DNA from: Elizabethkingia occulta | GTDB taxonomy: Bacteria > Bacteroidota > Bacteroidia > Flavobacteriales > Weeksellaceae | DNA length: 64,000 nt | Assembly: GCF_002023715.1 (NCBI RefSeq) | Contig: NZ_MAHX01000021.1 | Location: forward strand, 337,158-401,157 | Direction of reading: 5' to 3' | Shown: positions 33,014-41,937 of the stretch, piece by piece | Position numbering within the stretch: position 1 is the stretch's first letter | How the letters are laid out: every line of letters begins with the position of its first letter | The notes under the pieces: model-generated | What the model saw: only the letters and a program-made list of their open reading frames with translations | The model's database searches: none | What the model was told of the DNA's origin: nothing | Program-made: the position numbers and the translations under genes

Positions 33014-34441
33014 ATGAATACCTACAAGAACCCGCTGGAAGAACGTTATTCTAGTGCGGAAATGCTCTTTAATTTTTCCCATGATAACAAATTTCAGAAC
33101 TGGAGAAAGCTTTGGATAGCCCTTGCAGAAATTGAAAAAAATCTTGGTCTGGAAATTACCGATGAGCAGATCGCAGAGCTAAAAGCAAATGAAACCAATA
33201 TCGATTACACCAAAGCAGCAGAATACGAAAAGAAATTCCGTCATGATGTAATGGCTCACGTTCATGCATATGGAGATGTGGCGCCTTCTGCAAAAGGTAT
33301 TATTCATTTAGGAGCAACTTCGGCATTTGTAGGAGATAATACCGATCTTATTCAGATGCGTGATGGTTTAATTATCCTTCGTCAGAAATTGGTAAATGTA
33401 GTAAAAGGACTTTCGGACTTTGCTATCAAATACAAAGATGTACCAACTTTAGGATTTACACATTTCCAGCCTGCACAGTTAACAACAGTAGGGAAGAGAG
33501 CTACACTTTGGCTTCAGAGTTTAATTCTTGATTTTGAAGAATTAGAATTCTTTTTAGAAACACTTCGTTTCCGTGGTGTAAAAGGAACAACAGGTACAGC
33601 GGCAAGCTTCCTGGAACTTTTCAACGGAGATTATGAAAAAGTAAAAACACTGGATAAAGAACTATCCAAGCGTTTTGGGTTTGACAAAGTTTTCGGAGTT
33701 TCCGGACAAACATATGACAGGAAAATAGATGCTAAAGTAGTTTCTTTATTATCTAACATTGCTCAGTCAGCACATAAATTTACAAACGACCTTAGATTAT
33801 TGCAGAACCTTAAAGAGGTAGAGGAGCCGTTTGAAAAAGATCAGATCGGTTCTTCCGCTATGGCTTACAAAAGAAATCCGATGCGTTCCGAGAGAATTGG
33901 TGCATTGGCTAAATATGTAATGTCACTAAGCAGTAGTTCTGCAATGGTTGCGGCAACTCAGTGGTTCGAAAGAACACTGGATGACTCAGCAAACAAAAGA
34001 TTAACAATTCCACAGGCATTTTTAGCAGTTGATGCGATTCTACTTATCTGGAATAATATCCTGAATGGTATGGTTGTATATGAAAACCGTATCAACAAGC
34101 ATATTATGGAAGAGCTTCCGTTCATGGCTACTGAATACATTATTATGGAAGAAGTAAAAGCCGGCGGTGACAGACAGGAGATCCACGAGATTATCCGTCA
34201 GCATTCCATGGAAGCCTCCAGGAAAGTTAAGATGGAAGGTAAGGAAAATGACCTGATAGAAAGGATAATGAACGACGACAGATTAAGGCTTGATAAGTCA
34301 AAACTGGCGGAAGTGTTAGATCCGAAGAATTTCATCGGATTTGCTCCGATCCAGACTTCTGAATTCATCCAGAACGAAGCACAGCCTATCCTGGATAAAT
34401 ACTCCGACCTTATCGGTTTAGAAGCTGAACTTAAAGTTTAA
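33014..34441 (+). CDS. purB: Adenylosuccinate lyase
   Basis: PurB acts twice in purine synthesis, splitting fumarate from SAICAR and from adenylosuccinate. The 475-residue protein belongs to the fumarase/aspartase superfamily. The catalytic-loop signature is GSSAMAYKRNPMRSER at about residues 279-294. Other conserved stretches are MAHVHAYGD, IIHLGATSAFVGDNTD and TLGFTHFQPAQLTTVGKR with the catalytic His (about residue 153). Length and the AFVGDN pattern resemble the longer, eukaryote-like PurB group. It is the first gene of the purine run but is isolated from purL by its own terminator and a 116-bp gap. Confidence 0.95.
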   Translation: MNTYKNPLEERYSSAEMLFNFSHDNKFQNWRKLWIALAEIEKNLGLEITDEQIAELKANETNIDYTKAAEYEKKFRHDVMAHVHAYGDVAPSAKGIIHLGATSAFVGDNTDLIQMRDGLIILRQKLVNVVKGLSDFAIKYKDVPTLGFTHFQPAQLTTVGKRATLWLQSLILDFEELEFFLETLRFRGVKGTTGTAASFLELFNGDYEKVKTLDKELSKRFGFDKVFGVSGQTYDRKIDAKVVSLLSNIAQSAHKFTNDLRLLQNLKEVEEPFEKDQIGSSAMAYKRNPMRSERIGALAKYVMSLSSSSAMVAATQWFERTLDDSANKRLTIPQAFLAVDAILLIWNNILNGMVVYENRINKHIMEELPFMATEYIIMEEVKAGGDRQEIHEIIRQHSMEASRKVKMEGKENDLIERIMNDDRLRLDKSKLAEVLDPKNFIGFAPIQTSEFIQNEAQPILDKYSDLIGLEAELKV

Positions 34442-34443
34442 AT

Positions 34444-34474
34444 AAAATTGCGGCACTGTGCTGCAATTTTTTGT
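34444..34474 (+). terminator. Terminator after purB
   Basis: ATTGCGGCA and TGCTGCAAT form a 9-bp stem with one G-T pair and a CTG loop, with A-tract before and TTTTTTG after. It lies 3 bp after the purB stop. Confidence 0.8.
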
Positions 34475-34485
34475 TTATATAATAT

Positions 34486-34557
34486 TAAAAAGTGACAAGC
34501 TCCCAAAAGAGCAATTTAATTATAACACGGAGTAAGACCCGTGAAAAATGAACAACT
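34486..34557 (+). promoter_or_regulatory. Structured leader of purL
   Basis: The 5' region of purL holds two small hairpins: GCTC/GAGC at 34499-34512 and CACGG/CCGTG at 34526-34543, the second ending 14 bases before the ATG. It shares AAGTGA (34490-34495) and AGCAATTTAA (34510-34519) with the purM leader in the same order. No intrinsic terminator lies inside. A role in purine control is inferred. Confidence 0.35.
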
Positions 34558-37500
34558 ATGAATTACAGAATTTTTGTTGAGAAAAAAGGAATCTTTGATG
34601 TTGAAAGTCCTAAAATCTTTGACGAAATAAAAGAGATACTTCCACAGATAACATCTGTAAAAGTCTACAATGTTTATGACATCTTCGGACTGGAAGAAAA
34701 AGACCTGAATAAAGTTGCCAATAGTACGTTTGTAGATCCGGTAACCGATATTCTACATTTAGAAAACCCGGTACAGAATATTTTTCTGGCTACCGAATTT
34801 TTACCTGGCCAGTATGATCAGAGAGCAGATTCAGCGGAGCAGTGTATCTCTATCCTTACGGATGCAGAAAATGCAACTGTAAGAAGTGGTAAGATTATTG
34901 AAATGGAAGGTGTTACTGAGGCAGATCTGCCTAAGATTAAAGACCTTTTAATTAATAAAGTTGAATCCAGAGAGAAAGATCTCTCTAAACTGGAAATTCC
35001 TGCACAGGCAGAGCCTAAAGCAGTTCCTGTTTACAATGGGTTTATCAGCTTTGATGCTGAGCAGTTAGCCATTTTCTATAAAGAACATGGATTTGCTTTT
35101 GGTTTAGATGATCTTGAATTTATTCAGAATTACTTTAAAACTGAACAAAGAGATCCAACAGAAACGGAGCTTAAAGTTCTGGATACTTACTGGAGTGATC
35201 ACTGTCGCCATACAACTTTTGAAACAGCGCTTACAGATATTAAATTCGAAGATGAATTTAAAGAGACATTAGAGAATATCTTTAATGATTATTTAGCGAA
35301 AAGAAGGGAACTAAACCGTGAACATAAGCCGATCTCTTTAATGGATCTGGGAACAGTTTGTGCTAAATACTTCAAGAAGACAGGAAAGCTTGAAAACCTG
35401 GTTATCTCTGATGAGATCAATGCCTGTACCATAGAAATTGAAGCAGAATTTGATGGTAAAAAAGAGCCATGGTATTTATTATTCAAAAACGAAACACATA
35501 ATCACCCTACAGAGATAGAACCATTTGGTGGAGCATCTACTTGTTTAGGTGGTGCTATACGCGATCCTTTATCCGGACGCTCATTTGTTTACCAGGCAAT
35601 GCGTCTTTCAGGTGCAGCCGATGTTTTGGAACCTGTAGAGAAAACCCTTCCGGGGAAACTTCCTCAAAAAACTATTTCTAAGCAGGCAGCAAATGGATAT
35701 TCTTCTTATGGTAACCAGATTGGTTTAGCAACCACTATGGTTAACGAGATATATGATGAAGGCTATAAAGCCAAGAGAATGGAAGTTGGTTTTGTGGTTG
35801 GAGCAGTTCCTACAGATTGGGTACGCCGTGAGAAACCTCAGAACGGAGATTTCGTTATTATTTTAGGCGGAGCAACGGGACGTGATGGAGTCGGTGGTGC
35901 AACAGGTTCTTCTAAAGAACAGGACGAAACCAGTATCCATACCCTAAGTACTGAAGTACAGAAAGGTAATGCCGTAGAAGAGCGTAAAATTCAAAGATTG
36001 TTCAGAAAACCAGAAGTTACAAAACTGATTAAAAAGTCAAATGACTTTGGAGCAGGAGGTGTTTCTGTAGCAATTGGAGAGATTGCAGATTCATTAGAAG
36101 TAAATCTGGATGTTTTACCATTGAAATATGACGGTCTAAATGGAACAGAATTAGCAATTTCTGAATCTCAGGAGAGAATGGCTGTTGTTATCTCACCAGA
36201 AGATAAAGATAAATTTATTGGACTTTGTGAAGCAGAGAATATAAAAGCTGTACATGTTGCTACTGTAACAGATAGTGGCAGAATGCAGATTTTCTGGAAA
36301 GGAGATAAAATTGTAGACCTTAGTAGAGAGTTTTTAGATACCAATGGTTGTGCAAAGTCTCAGAACATTGTGGTTAACCACCTGAGAAAAGTTGAAAATA
36401 AAACACAAGCGTTTAATGAAGAAAACTTCTTAGTAGCTTTAAAAGATAAAAATGTAGCTTCACAAAAAGGCTTACTGGAGATGTTTGACTCTTCGGTAGG
36501 TGGTACTACTGTAGCAATGCCATTGGGAGGTAAGCATCAGTTAACTCCAATGGAAGGAAGTGTACAGACATTACCAATTGAGGAAGCAAGAGATGTAGAA
36601 ACTGTATCTTTAGCTTCATGGGGCTTTGATGCAGAAACCTCAGTACAGAATTCCCTGATCGGAGCAGCTTATGCTGTTGTAGAGTCTGTAGGGAAGATTG
36701 TAGCAATGGGAGGTGATTATAAAAATATCAGATTAAGCTTTCAGGAATACTTCGAAAAACTAGGAGATAAAGCAGATAAATGGGGAAAACCATTTGCTTC
36801 ACTTTTAGGAGCTTACAATGCCCAGATCAATTTAGGCTTGGCAGCTATTGGAGGTAAAGACAGTATGTCCGGAACCTATCTGGATCTGAATGTTCCGCCA
36901 ACCCTTATTTCTTTCGCTTGTGCAAACGGAAATAAAAAAGACATTATTTCTCCTGAATTTAAGAAAGCAGGAAATAAACTTTATTTCTACGAGCATAAAT
37001 CATTAGAAAATGGTTTGCCAAACTATGAAGAATTAAAGAATATTTACGACTTCATTTATGCGGAAATTAAGAAAGGAAATATTGTTTCTGTTAAGACAAT
37101 TAAAGATGGAGGTCTTGCAGTTGCTTTAGCAAAAATGAGTTTTGGTAACCACTTAGGAGCTGAAATTTCTGCAGATGATAAAGTTCTTTTAGAGAAAAAT
37201 CTGGCAAGTCTTGTTATAGAGTCTACAGGAAATATAGAAAATATATTGATTAAAGAAATTGGAGCGGTTAATTCTTCAAATATCTTAAAAATAAATAACT
37301 TAGAATATTCTATTGATAATTTACTTGAGGCATGGACAGGGACTTTCAAAAAGCTTTTCCCTACTGAGGAAAGAAAGGCTGAAGTTGTTACTTTCGATGA
37401 AAGTCTGAATGGAACCAACAAATCTTCAATCGAAATTATTTCTCATAAGATTGCAAAACCAAAAGTGTTTATTCCACTATTCCCGGGAACAAACTGTGAA

Positions 37501-38250
37501 TATGAAACACTAAATGCTTTCAGAAAAGAAGGAGCAGATGTAAACAGTATTCCACTGATTAATCTAAATAATGATAAACTGAATGAAAGTCTTGATGCAT
37601 GGGTTAACGAAATTGACTCTGCTCAGATCTTAACTTTTGCCGGAGGCTTCAGTGCTGGTGATGAGCCGGACGGTTCTGCGAAGTTTATTGTAAACGTTCT
37701 GAAAAATGAAAAGATAAAATCTGCAGTACACAGATTACTGGAAAGAGATGGTCTTGTATTGGGAATCTGTAACGGTTTCCAGGCTTTAGTAAAATCGGGA
37801 CTTCTGCCATATGGTGAGATCAGAGATTTGGACGAAACATCACCAACGTTAACTTTCAATGCTATCGGAAGACATATTTCCCAGATGGTTAATGTAAAAG
37901 TACTCAATGATGATAGTCCTTGGTTAAAAGGTATGAAAGATCAGACTTTTACTGTTCCGATTTCACATGGTGAAGGAAGATTTTATGCATCTGAAGCAGA
38001 ATTAGAAAATCTTTATAAAAATGGTCAGATAGCAACACAATACGTAGACCTGGATGGGAATATCGCGTATGGAATGCCGCATAACCCAAATGCATCACTT
38101 TTCGGTATTGAAGGTATTACAAGTAAGTCCGGAAAAATATATGGCAGAATGGGACATACAGAACGTTTTGCAAATGGCCTTATGAAGAACATTCCGGATG
38201 CTAATTACCATAACATATTTAAAAACGGAGTTGATTATTTTAAAAATTAA
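34558..38250 (+). CDS. purL: Phosphoribosylformylglycinamidine synthase (fused PurL-PurQ)
   Basis: This enzyme converts FGAR to FGAM using ATP and glutamine. At 1230 residues it is the large single-chain type. It has an N-terminal PurS-like part, a linker, and two AIRS-like halves (DTYWSDHCRHTTFET near residue 208; NETHNHPTEIEPFGGASTC near 320; GGKDSMSGTYLDL near 766). A C-terminal glutaminase domain completes it. The glutaminase has IPLFPGTNCEYETLNAF, the nucleophile in LGICNGFQAL and the SHGEGRF His/Glu region. No separate purS or purQ is therefore needed. The gene is followed by a terminator, so it is likely transcribed alone from its own leader. Confidence 0.96.
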   Translation: MNYRIFVEKKGIFDVESPKIFDEIKEILPQITSVKVYNVYDIFGLEEKDLNKVANSTFVDPVTDILHLENPVQNIFLATEFLPGQYDQRADSAEQCISILTDAENATVRSGKIIEMEGVTEADLPKIKDLLINKVESREKDLSKLEIPAQAEPKAVPVYNGFISFDAEQLAIFYKEHGFAFGLDDLEFIQNYFKTEQRDPTETELKVLDTYWSDHCRHTTFETALTDIKFEDEFKETLENIFNDYLAKRRELNREHKPISLMDLGTVCAKYFKKTGKLENLVISDEINACTIEIEAEFDGKKEPWYLLFKNETHNHPTEIEPFGGASTCLGGAIRDPLSGRSFVYQAMRLSGAADVLEPVEKTLPGKLPQKTISKQAANGYSSYGNQIGLATTMVNEIYDEGYKAKRMEVGFVVGAVPTDWVRREKPQNGDFVIILGGATGRDGVGGATGSSKEQDETSIHTLSTEVQKGNAVEERKIQRLFRKPEVTKLIKKSNDFGAGGVSVAIGEIADSLEVNLDVLPLKYDGLNGTELAISESQERMAVVISPEDKDKFIGLCEAENIKAVHVATVTDSGRMQIFWKGDKIVDLSREFLDTNGCAKSQNIVVNHLRKVENKTQAFNEENFLVALKDKNVASQKGLLEMFDSSVGGTTVAMPLGGKHQLTPMEGSVQTLPIEEARDVETVSLASWGFDAETSVQNSLIGAAYAVVESVGKIVAMGGDYKNIRLSFQEYFEKLGDKADKWGKPFASLLGAYNAQINLGLAAIGGKDSMSGTYLDLNVPPTLISFACANGNKKDIISPEFKKAGNKLYFYEHKSLENGLPNYEELKNIYDFIYAEIKKGNIVSVKTIKDGGLAVALAKMSFGNHLGAEISADDKVLLEKNLASLVIESTGNIENILIKEIGAVNSSNILKINNLEYSIDNLLEAWTGTFKKLFPTEERKAEVVTFDESLNGTNKSSIEIISHKIAKPKVFIPLFPGTNCEYETLNAFRKEGADVNSIPLINLNNDKLNESLDAWVNEIDSAQILTFAGGFSAGDEPDGSAKFIVNVLKNEKIKSAVHRLLERDGLVLGICNGFQALVKSGLLPYGEIRDLDETSPTLTFNAIGRHISQMVNVKVLNDDSPWLKGMKDQTFTVPISHGEGRFYASEAELENLYKNGQIATQYVDLDGNIAYGMPHNPNASLFGIEGITSKSGKIYGRMGHTERFANGLMKNIPDANYHNIFKNGVDYFKN

Positions 38251-38258
38251 ATATTAAA

Positions 38259-38300
38259 AGTCCCCTGAAATAGTGGTAACTTTATTTCAGGGAGCTTTTT
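38259..38300 (+). terminator. Terminator after purL
   Basis: CCCTGAAATA (38263-38272) and TATTTCAGGG (38283-38292) form a perfect 10-bp stem with a 10-base loop, followed by AGC and TTTTT. Confidence 0.82.
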
Positions 38301-38335
38301 AAAACTATAAAAAGTTTTTGTTGCCGTAGAATTAT

Positions 38336-39310
38336 ATGAGAATAAAATTATTTGGGGTTTGTACATTGATGTCTTTGGGAGTTCAGTGTTATGGACAAGA
38401 GCAGGATAGTATAAAGAAAGAGGAGCCGGCAGTTAAAGTACAGCAGGTAATCCTTAAAAATGGAGAGGTTAGAGAATATCCAAGACCAAAATGGCATGAA
38501 CCAATTACAAATCTTCCAAAGGATTTTATGACCACTAATCGTAGTTTTATTGAGAATGGGAATGCATGGTATCTGGGAGGTGCAGTAGCCGCCACAGCAT
38601 TATTGATTCCTTTCGATCAGCAGATTGTAGATGGCAGCCGAAAACTGGCAGATAATCTGGGAATGAGTCCGGAGAATAAGTATGCTAAGTTTGGGCCTAT
38701 TCCGAAAAGTGTAGGAGCAGGGCTTTATATGATTGGTAACGGGACAACGGTATTATTACTGGGAGCAGGTTTCCTTACCTATGGATTAATGAAGAATGAT
38801 TATCGTGCTTATGCCACAGCCAGTGGATTATTGGAAAGTTTGGCATTAAGCGGAATTTATGTTCAGGTACTTAAGAGATCTACAGGTAGAGAAAGCCCGT
38901 TTATCGCAAGAGAAAACGGAAATTCCGGAGGTGCGTGGAATCCTTTCCCTAGTTTTAGTGCTTATGGAAAGAATACTCCTCATTATGATGCAATGCCTTC
39001 AGGACATTTAGCTACGATTATGGCAGGTTTTACAGTAATTACAACCAACTATCCGGATGTTAAATGGTTAAAACCAGTAGGGTATACTCTAATAGGAGGT
39101 CTTTGTTTTCAGATGATGCAGAGTGAGGTACATTGGGCTTCAGATTACCCGCTGGCACTTTTAATCGGATACTTTTCCGGAAGGTCCATTGCCCGCAGAC
39201 ACTTTAAGAAAGTAAAAAGTGGCGAAGACGGGAAACCTCAGTATTCTCTTGATGTTATCGGGGGGAATGCATATGGAATTAACACTATTGGTGTTAAAAT
39301 GAGTTTTTAA
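38336..39310 (+). CDS. PAP2-family phosphatase, exported/membrane associated
   Basis: The 324-residue protein has a signal peptide (cleavage near VQCYGQ) and several hydrophobic segments between residues 75 and 280. The three PAP2 phosphatase motifs are visible. KRSTGRESPF (near residue 180) resembles KX6RP. AMPSGHLATIMAG carries PSGH, and SEVHWASDYPLALLIG carries the HxxSD-type catalytic His. Such enzymes remove phosphates from lipids such as phosphatidic acid, undecaprenyl pyrophosphate or lipid A. It interrupts the purine genes between purL and purC, without an obvious functional link. The substrate is unknown. Confidence 0.85.
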   Translation: MRIKLFGVCTLMSLGVQCYGQEQDSIKKEEPAVKVQQVILKNGEVREYPRPKWHEPITNLPKDFMTTNRSFIENGNAWYLGGAVAATALLIPFDQQIVDGSRKLADNLGMSPENKYAKFGPIPKSVGAGLYMIGNGTTVLLLGAGFLTYGLMKNDYRAYATASGLLESLALSGIYVQVLKRSTGRESPFIARENGNSGGAWNPFPSFSAYGKNTPHYDAMPSGHLATIMAGFTVITTNYPDVKWLKPVGYTLIGGLCFQMMQSEVHWASDYPLALLIGYFSGRSIARRHFKKVKSGEDGKPQYSLDVIGGNAYGINTIGVKMSF

Positions 39311-39380
39311 AAAATAAAGTTTAATAAGAAGTTAAAAATGGGAACCGCATTATTCGGATTCCTTAAAAAAGAAAAAAACT

Positions 39381-40103
39381 ATGAGTCAGAAGAAAGAAAT
39401 GCTTTATGAAGGAAAAGCAAAGCAGGTTTTTGCAACTGAAAACCCTGCAGAAGTTGTAGTACGTTACAAAGACGATGCAACTGCTTTTAATAACCAGAAA
39501 AAAGGTCAGGTGGATAAGAAAGGAGAGTTAAATAACGAGATTTCGACTCTTATTTTCGAATATTTAAATGATAAAGATATTCCAACCCATTTCATAAGCA
39601 AACTTAACGACCGTGAGCAGCTGGTTAAGAAAGTAGATATTATTCCATTAGAAGTAATCGTAAGAAATTATGTTGCTGGTAGTATGGCACAGCGTTTAGG
39701 ATTAGAAGAAGGAATGAAATCTCCGGTAACAATCTTTGATATCTGCTATAAAAAAGATGAATTAGGCGATCCGCTAATCAATGATCACCATGCTGTTTGT
39801 TTAGGTGCTGCTACTTATGATGAGTTGAAAGAAATGTATGCCCTTACAGGACAGATTAACGAACTTCTTGGAGAATTGTTTGATAAAATGAATATTATCC
39901 TTGTTGACTTTAAAATTGAATTAGGGAAAACAATGGATGGTAAAATTGTTTTAGCAGATGAGATTAGCCCGGATACTTGTAGATTATGGGATAAAGACAC
40001 TATGAAAAAGCTTGATAAAGACCGTTTCAGAAGAGATCTTGGTGAAGTTACAGAAGCTTACGAAGAAATTTACAACCGTCTGAAAACAGCTTTGAATAAA
40101 TAA
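39381..40103 (+). CDS. purC: SAICAR synthase (phosphoribosylaminoimidazole-succinocarboxamide synthase)
   Basis: PurC joins CAIR and aspartate using ATP. The 240-residue length matches the bacterial enzyme. Motifs are [12 protein letters not shown] (residues 6-17), [34 protein letters not shown] and [13 protein letters not shown] near the C-terminus. It starts 70 bp after the PAP2 stop. A small out-of-frame ORF precedes and overlaps the start (39338 onward). purF follows closely, with about 40 bp between the purC stop and the purF ATG, so the two are probably one transcript. Confidence 0.96.
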   Translation: MSQKKEMLYEGKAKQVFATENPAEVVVRYKDDATAFNNQKKGQVDKKGELNNEISTLIFEYLNDKDIPTHFISKLNDREQLVKKVDIIPLEVIVRNYVAGSMAQRLGLEEGMKSPVTIFDICYKKDELGDPLINDHHAVCLGAATYDELKEMYALTGQINELLGELFDKMNIILVDFKIELGKTMDGKIVLADEISPDTCRLWDKDTMKKLDKDRFRRDLGEVTEAYEEIYNRLKTALNK

Positions 40104-40143
40104 TTAAATATATCTCAGATTGATCAGTGATGATCTGTTAAAA

Positions 40144-41640
40144 ATGAAAGATTTAGCAATTCAAAAACAAAATTATTTAAGCCAGTTTAAAGAGAGAGCT
40201 TATCAGAGAAATATCTGGAAAAAAACCGGAGATTCCATGCTAGATGAGCCTACAGAAGAATGTGGTATTATGGGAATGTATTCTTACCATGATATTGATA
40301 CTTTCTCTCTTTCTCAGTTTGGCTTATTTGCACTGCAGCACAGAGGTCAGGAGGCTTGCGGTATTTCAGTGCTAAAGGATGGTAAAATACATTCTTATAA
40401 AGACGAAGGCCTGGTGCTGGACGTTTTTAAGAGTATTGAAAATCCGGAAACTTATATGGGAAATTCCGTTATCGGTCATACCCGTTATACAACTGCCGGA
40501 GATAAGAAAAAGTATAATTATCAGCCATTCTTTGCAAAGAATGAATACGATCAGATTATTCTGTCTATTGCACATAACGGAAACCTTACCAATGCCAGAA
40601 TTCTGAAAAAAGAACTGGAGGAAGAAGGTGTTGTTTTCAAAGCAACTTCCGATTCTGAAGTTATTCTTCGTCTTATTCAGAAGAATCTGGATCTGGGACT
40701 TCGTGGTGCTATAAAAGCAACTATGGAGCGTATAGAAGGTGCTTATTCCGTAGTAGGGATGACCCGTAATAAATTCTTTGCTTTCAGAGACTTCAACGGA
40801 ATCAGACCTTTGGTATTGGGCGCTATAGATGAGCAGACTTATGTTGCTGCATCAGAAACCTGCGCATTGGACGCTATGGGAGCTCAGTATGTAAGAGATA
40901 TCCTGCCAGGTGAAGTAGTTTTCACTACGGAAAATGACGGATTGCAGTCTTACATGGTGAAAGATGACTGTGTCAACAAAATCTGTGCATTCGAATATAT
41001 TTACTTTGCACGTCCTGATACGACTCTTGAAAATATTAATGTTCATGAAATTCGTGAAAAATCTGGTGAGAAAATTTGGGAGCAGGCTCCTGTGGAAGCC
41101 GATCTTGTAATTGGAGTTCCGGATTCCGGGGTTCCTGCAGCAATCGGATTTTCTAAAGCATCAGGTATTCCGTTCAGACCGGTTCTTATTAAAAACCGTT
41201 ACATCGGAAGATCCTTTATTATCCCGACACAGGAAATGCGTGAAAGGATTGTAAACCTGAAGCTTAATCCTATTATTTCTGAGATTAAAGGAAAGAGAGT
41301 TGTGATTATAGATGACTCTATTGTAAGAGGAACAACCTCTAAACGTCTGGTAAAAATCCTTAAAGATGCCGGAGTGAAAGAGATCCACTTCAGAAGTGTT
41401 TCTCCACCAATTGTAGCGCCGTGCTTCCTTGGTATTGATACACCTGTGAAAGATGACCTTATTTCAGCTAATATGTCCAGAGATCAATTAAGAGACTATT
41501 TGGGAGTTGACTCTCTGGAGTTCCTTAGCATGGATAACCTGAAAGACATTCTGGGTAGTTCAGACCATTGTTTCGGATGTTTTACAGAGAAATATCCTGT
41601 AGAAAATACAGATGGTCTTCAGGATTATGTAGATCAATAA
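40144..41640 (+). CDS. purF: Amidophosphoribosyltransferase
   Basis: PurF makes phosphoribosylamine from PRPP and glutamine, the first step of purine synthesis. In the glutaminase domain the N-terminal nucleophile Cys lies in EECGIMGMYS, followed by FALQHRGQEACGISV, GHTRYTTAG and HNGNLTNA. The PRPP site VVIIDDSIVRGTTSKRLV falls near residue 390. The open frame starts at a TTG (40120), but the ATG at 40144 is preferred. That puts the nucleophile at C40 behind a 39-residue propeptide; an ATG at 40237 would leave only eight residues. C-terminal cysteines (FGCFTE) may hold an Fe-S cluster as in the Bacillus-type enzyme. Confidence 0.94.
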   Translation: MKDLAIQKQNYLSQFKERAYQRNIWKKTGDSMLDEPTEECGIMGMYSYHDIDTFSLSQFGLFALQHRGQEACGISVLKDGKIHSYKDEGLVLDVFKSIENPETYMGNSVIGHTRYTTAGDKKKYNYQPFFAKNEYDQIILSIAHNGNLTNARILKKELEEEGVVFKATSDSEVILRLIQKNLDLGLRGAIKATMERIEGAYSVVGMTRNKFFAFRDFNGIRPLVLGAIDEQTYVAASETCALDAMGAQYVRDILPGEVVFTTENDGLQSYMVKDDCVNKICAFEYIYFARPDTTLENINVHEIREKSGEKIWEQAPVEADLVIGVPDSGVPAAIGFSKASGIPFRPVLIKNRYIGRSFIIPTQEMRERIVNLKLNPIISEIKGKRVVIIDDSIVRGTTSKRLVKILKDAGVKEIHFRSVSPPIVAPCFLGIDTPVKDDLISANMSRDQLRDYLGVDSLEFLSMDNLKDILGSSDHCFGCFTEKYPVENTDGLQDYVDQ

Positions 41641-41664
41641 AAAATCTTAATTAAGATAATTTAG

Positions 41665-41690
41665 AGCACCTCTTTTGGGGTGCTTTTTTT
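41665..41690 (+). terminator. Terminator after purF
   Basis: AGCACC (41665-41670) and GGTGCT form the stem around a TCTTTTGG loop, followed by TTTTTTT. It marks the break between the first purine block and the glucan locus. Confidence 0.85.
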
Positions 41691-41715
41691 ATAGAAAATT
41701 ATGAAATCTGTTTTT

Positions 41716-41729
41716 CGCAAACGTTTTCG
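41716..41729. promoter_or_regulatory. LacI/PurR-type operator upstream of susC
   Basis: CGCAAACGTTTTCG is centred on the perfect palindrome AAACGTTT and matches the general LacI-family operator shape, including the E. coli PurR box type. It lies 208 bp upstream of the susC frame. No LacI-family gene is present in the window. Confidence 0.5.
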
Positions 41730-41772
41730 GGAGTATAAAAGTTAATGAAATAACTGAATTTTAGTGAAATAA

Positions 41773-41797
41773 TACGAAAAACTACATAATTTTCGTA
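41773..41797. promoter_or_regulatory. Inverted repeat upstream of susC
   Basis: TACGAAAA (41773-41780) and TTTTCGTA (41790-41797) are perfect inverted 8-mers separated by 9 bases. This is a plausible second regulator site. It does not resemble a terminator, as no T-run follows in either direction. Confidence 0.4.
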
Positions 41798-41937
41798 AAA
41801 TATATTACTGAAAATCAAAACATTATGTACTTATGTATCCATGTGTTAAGTAAGTGTTAAATTTATATTAAAAAATAATAATACTTTAAAAGGCTTAATT
41901 GAAGCGAAAGTAAAGTTGAAATATAAAAATATAATTT

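Noticed and set aside
34548..34580. Ten-codon upstream ORF (MNNYELQNFC) overlapping the purL start
   Set aside because: It is very short, arises from the ATGAACAACTATG context alone, and shows no independent sign of translation.
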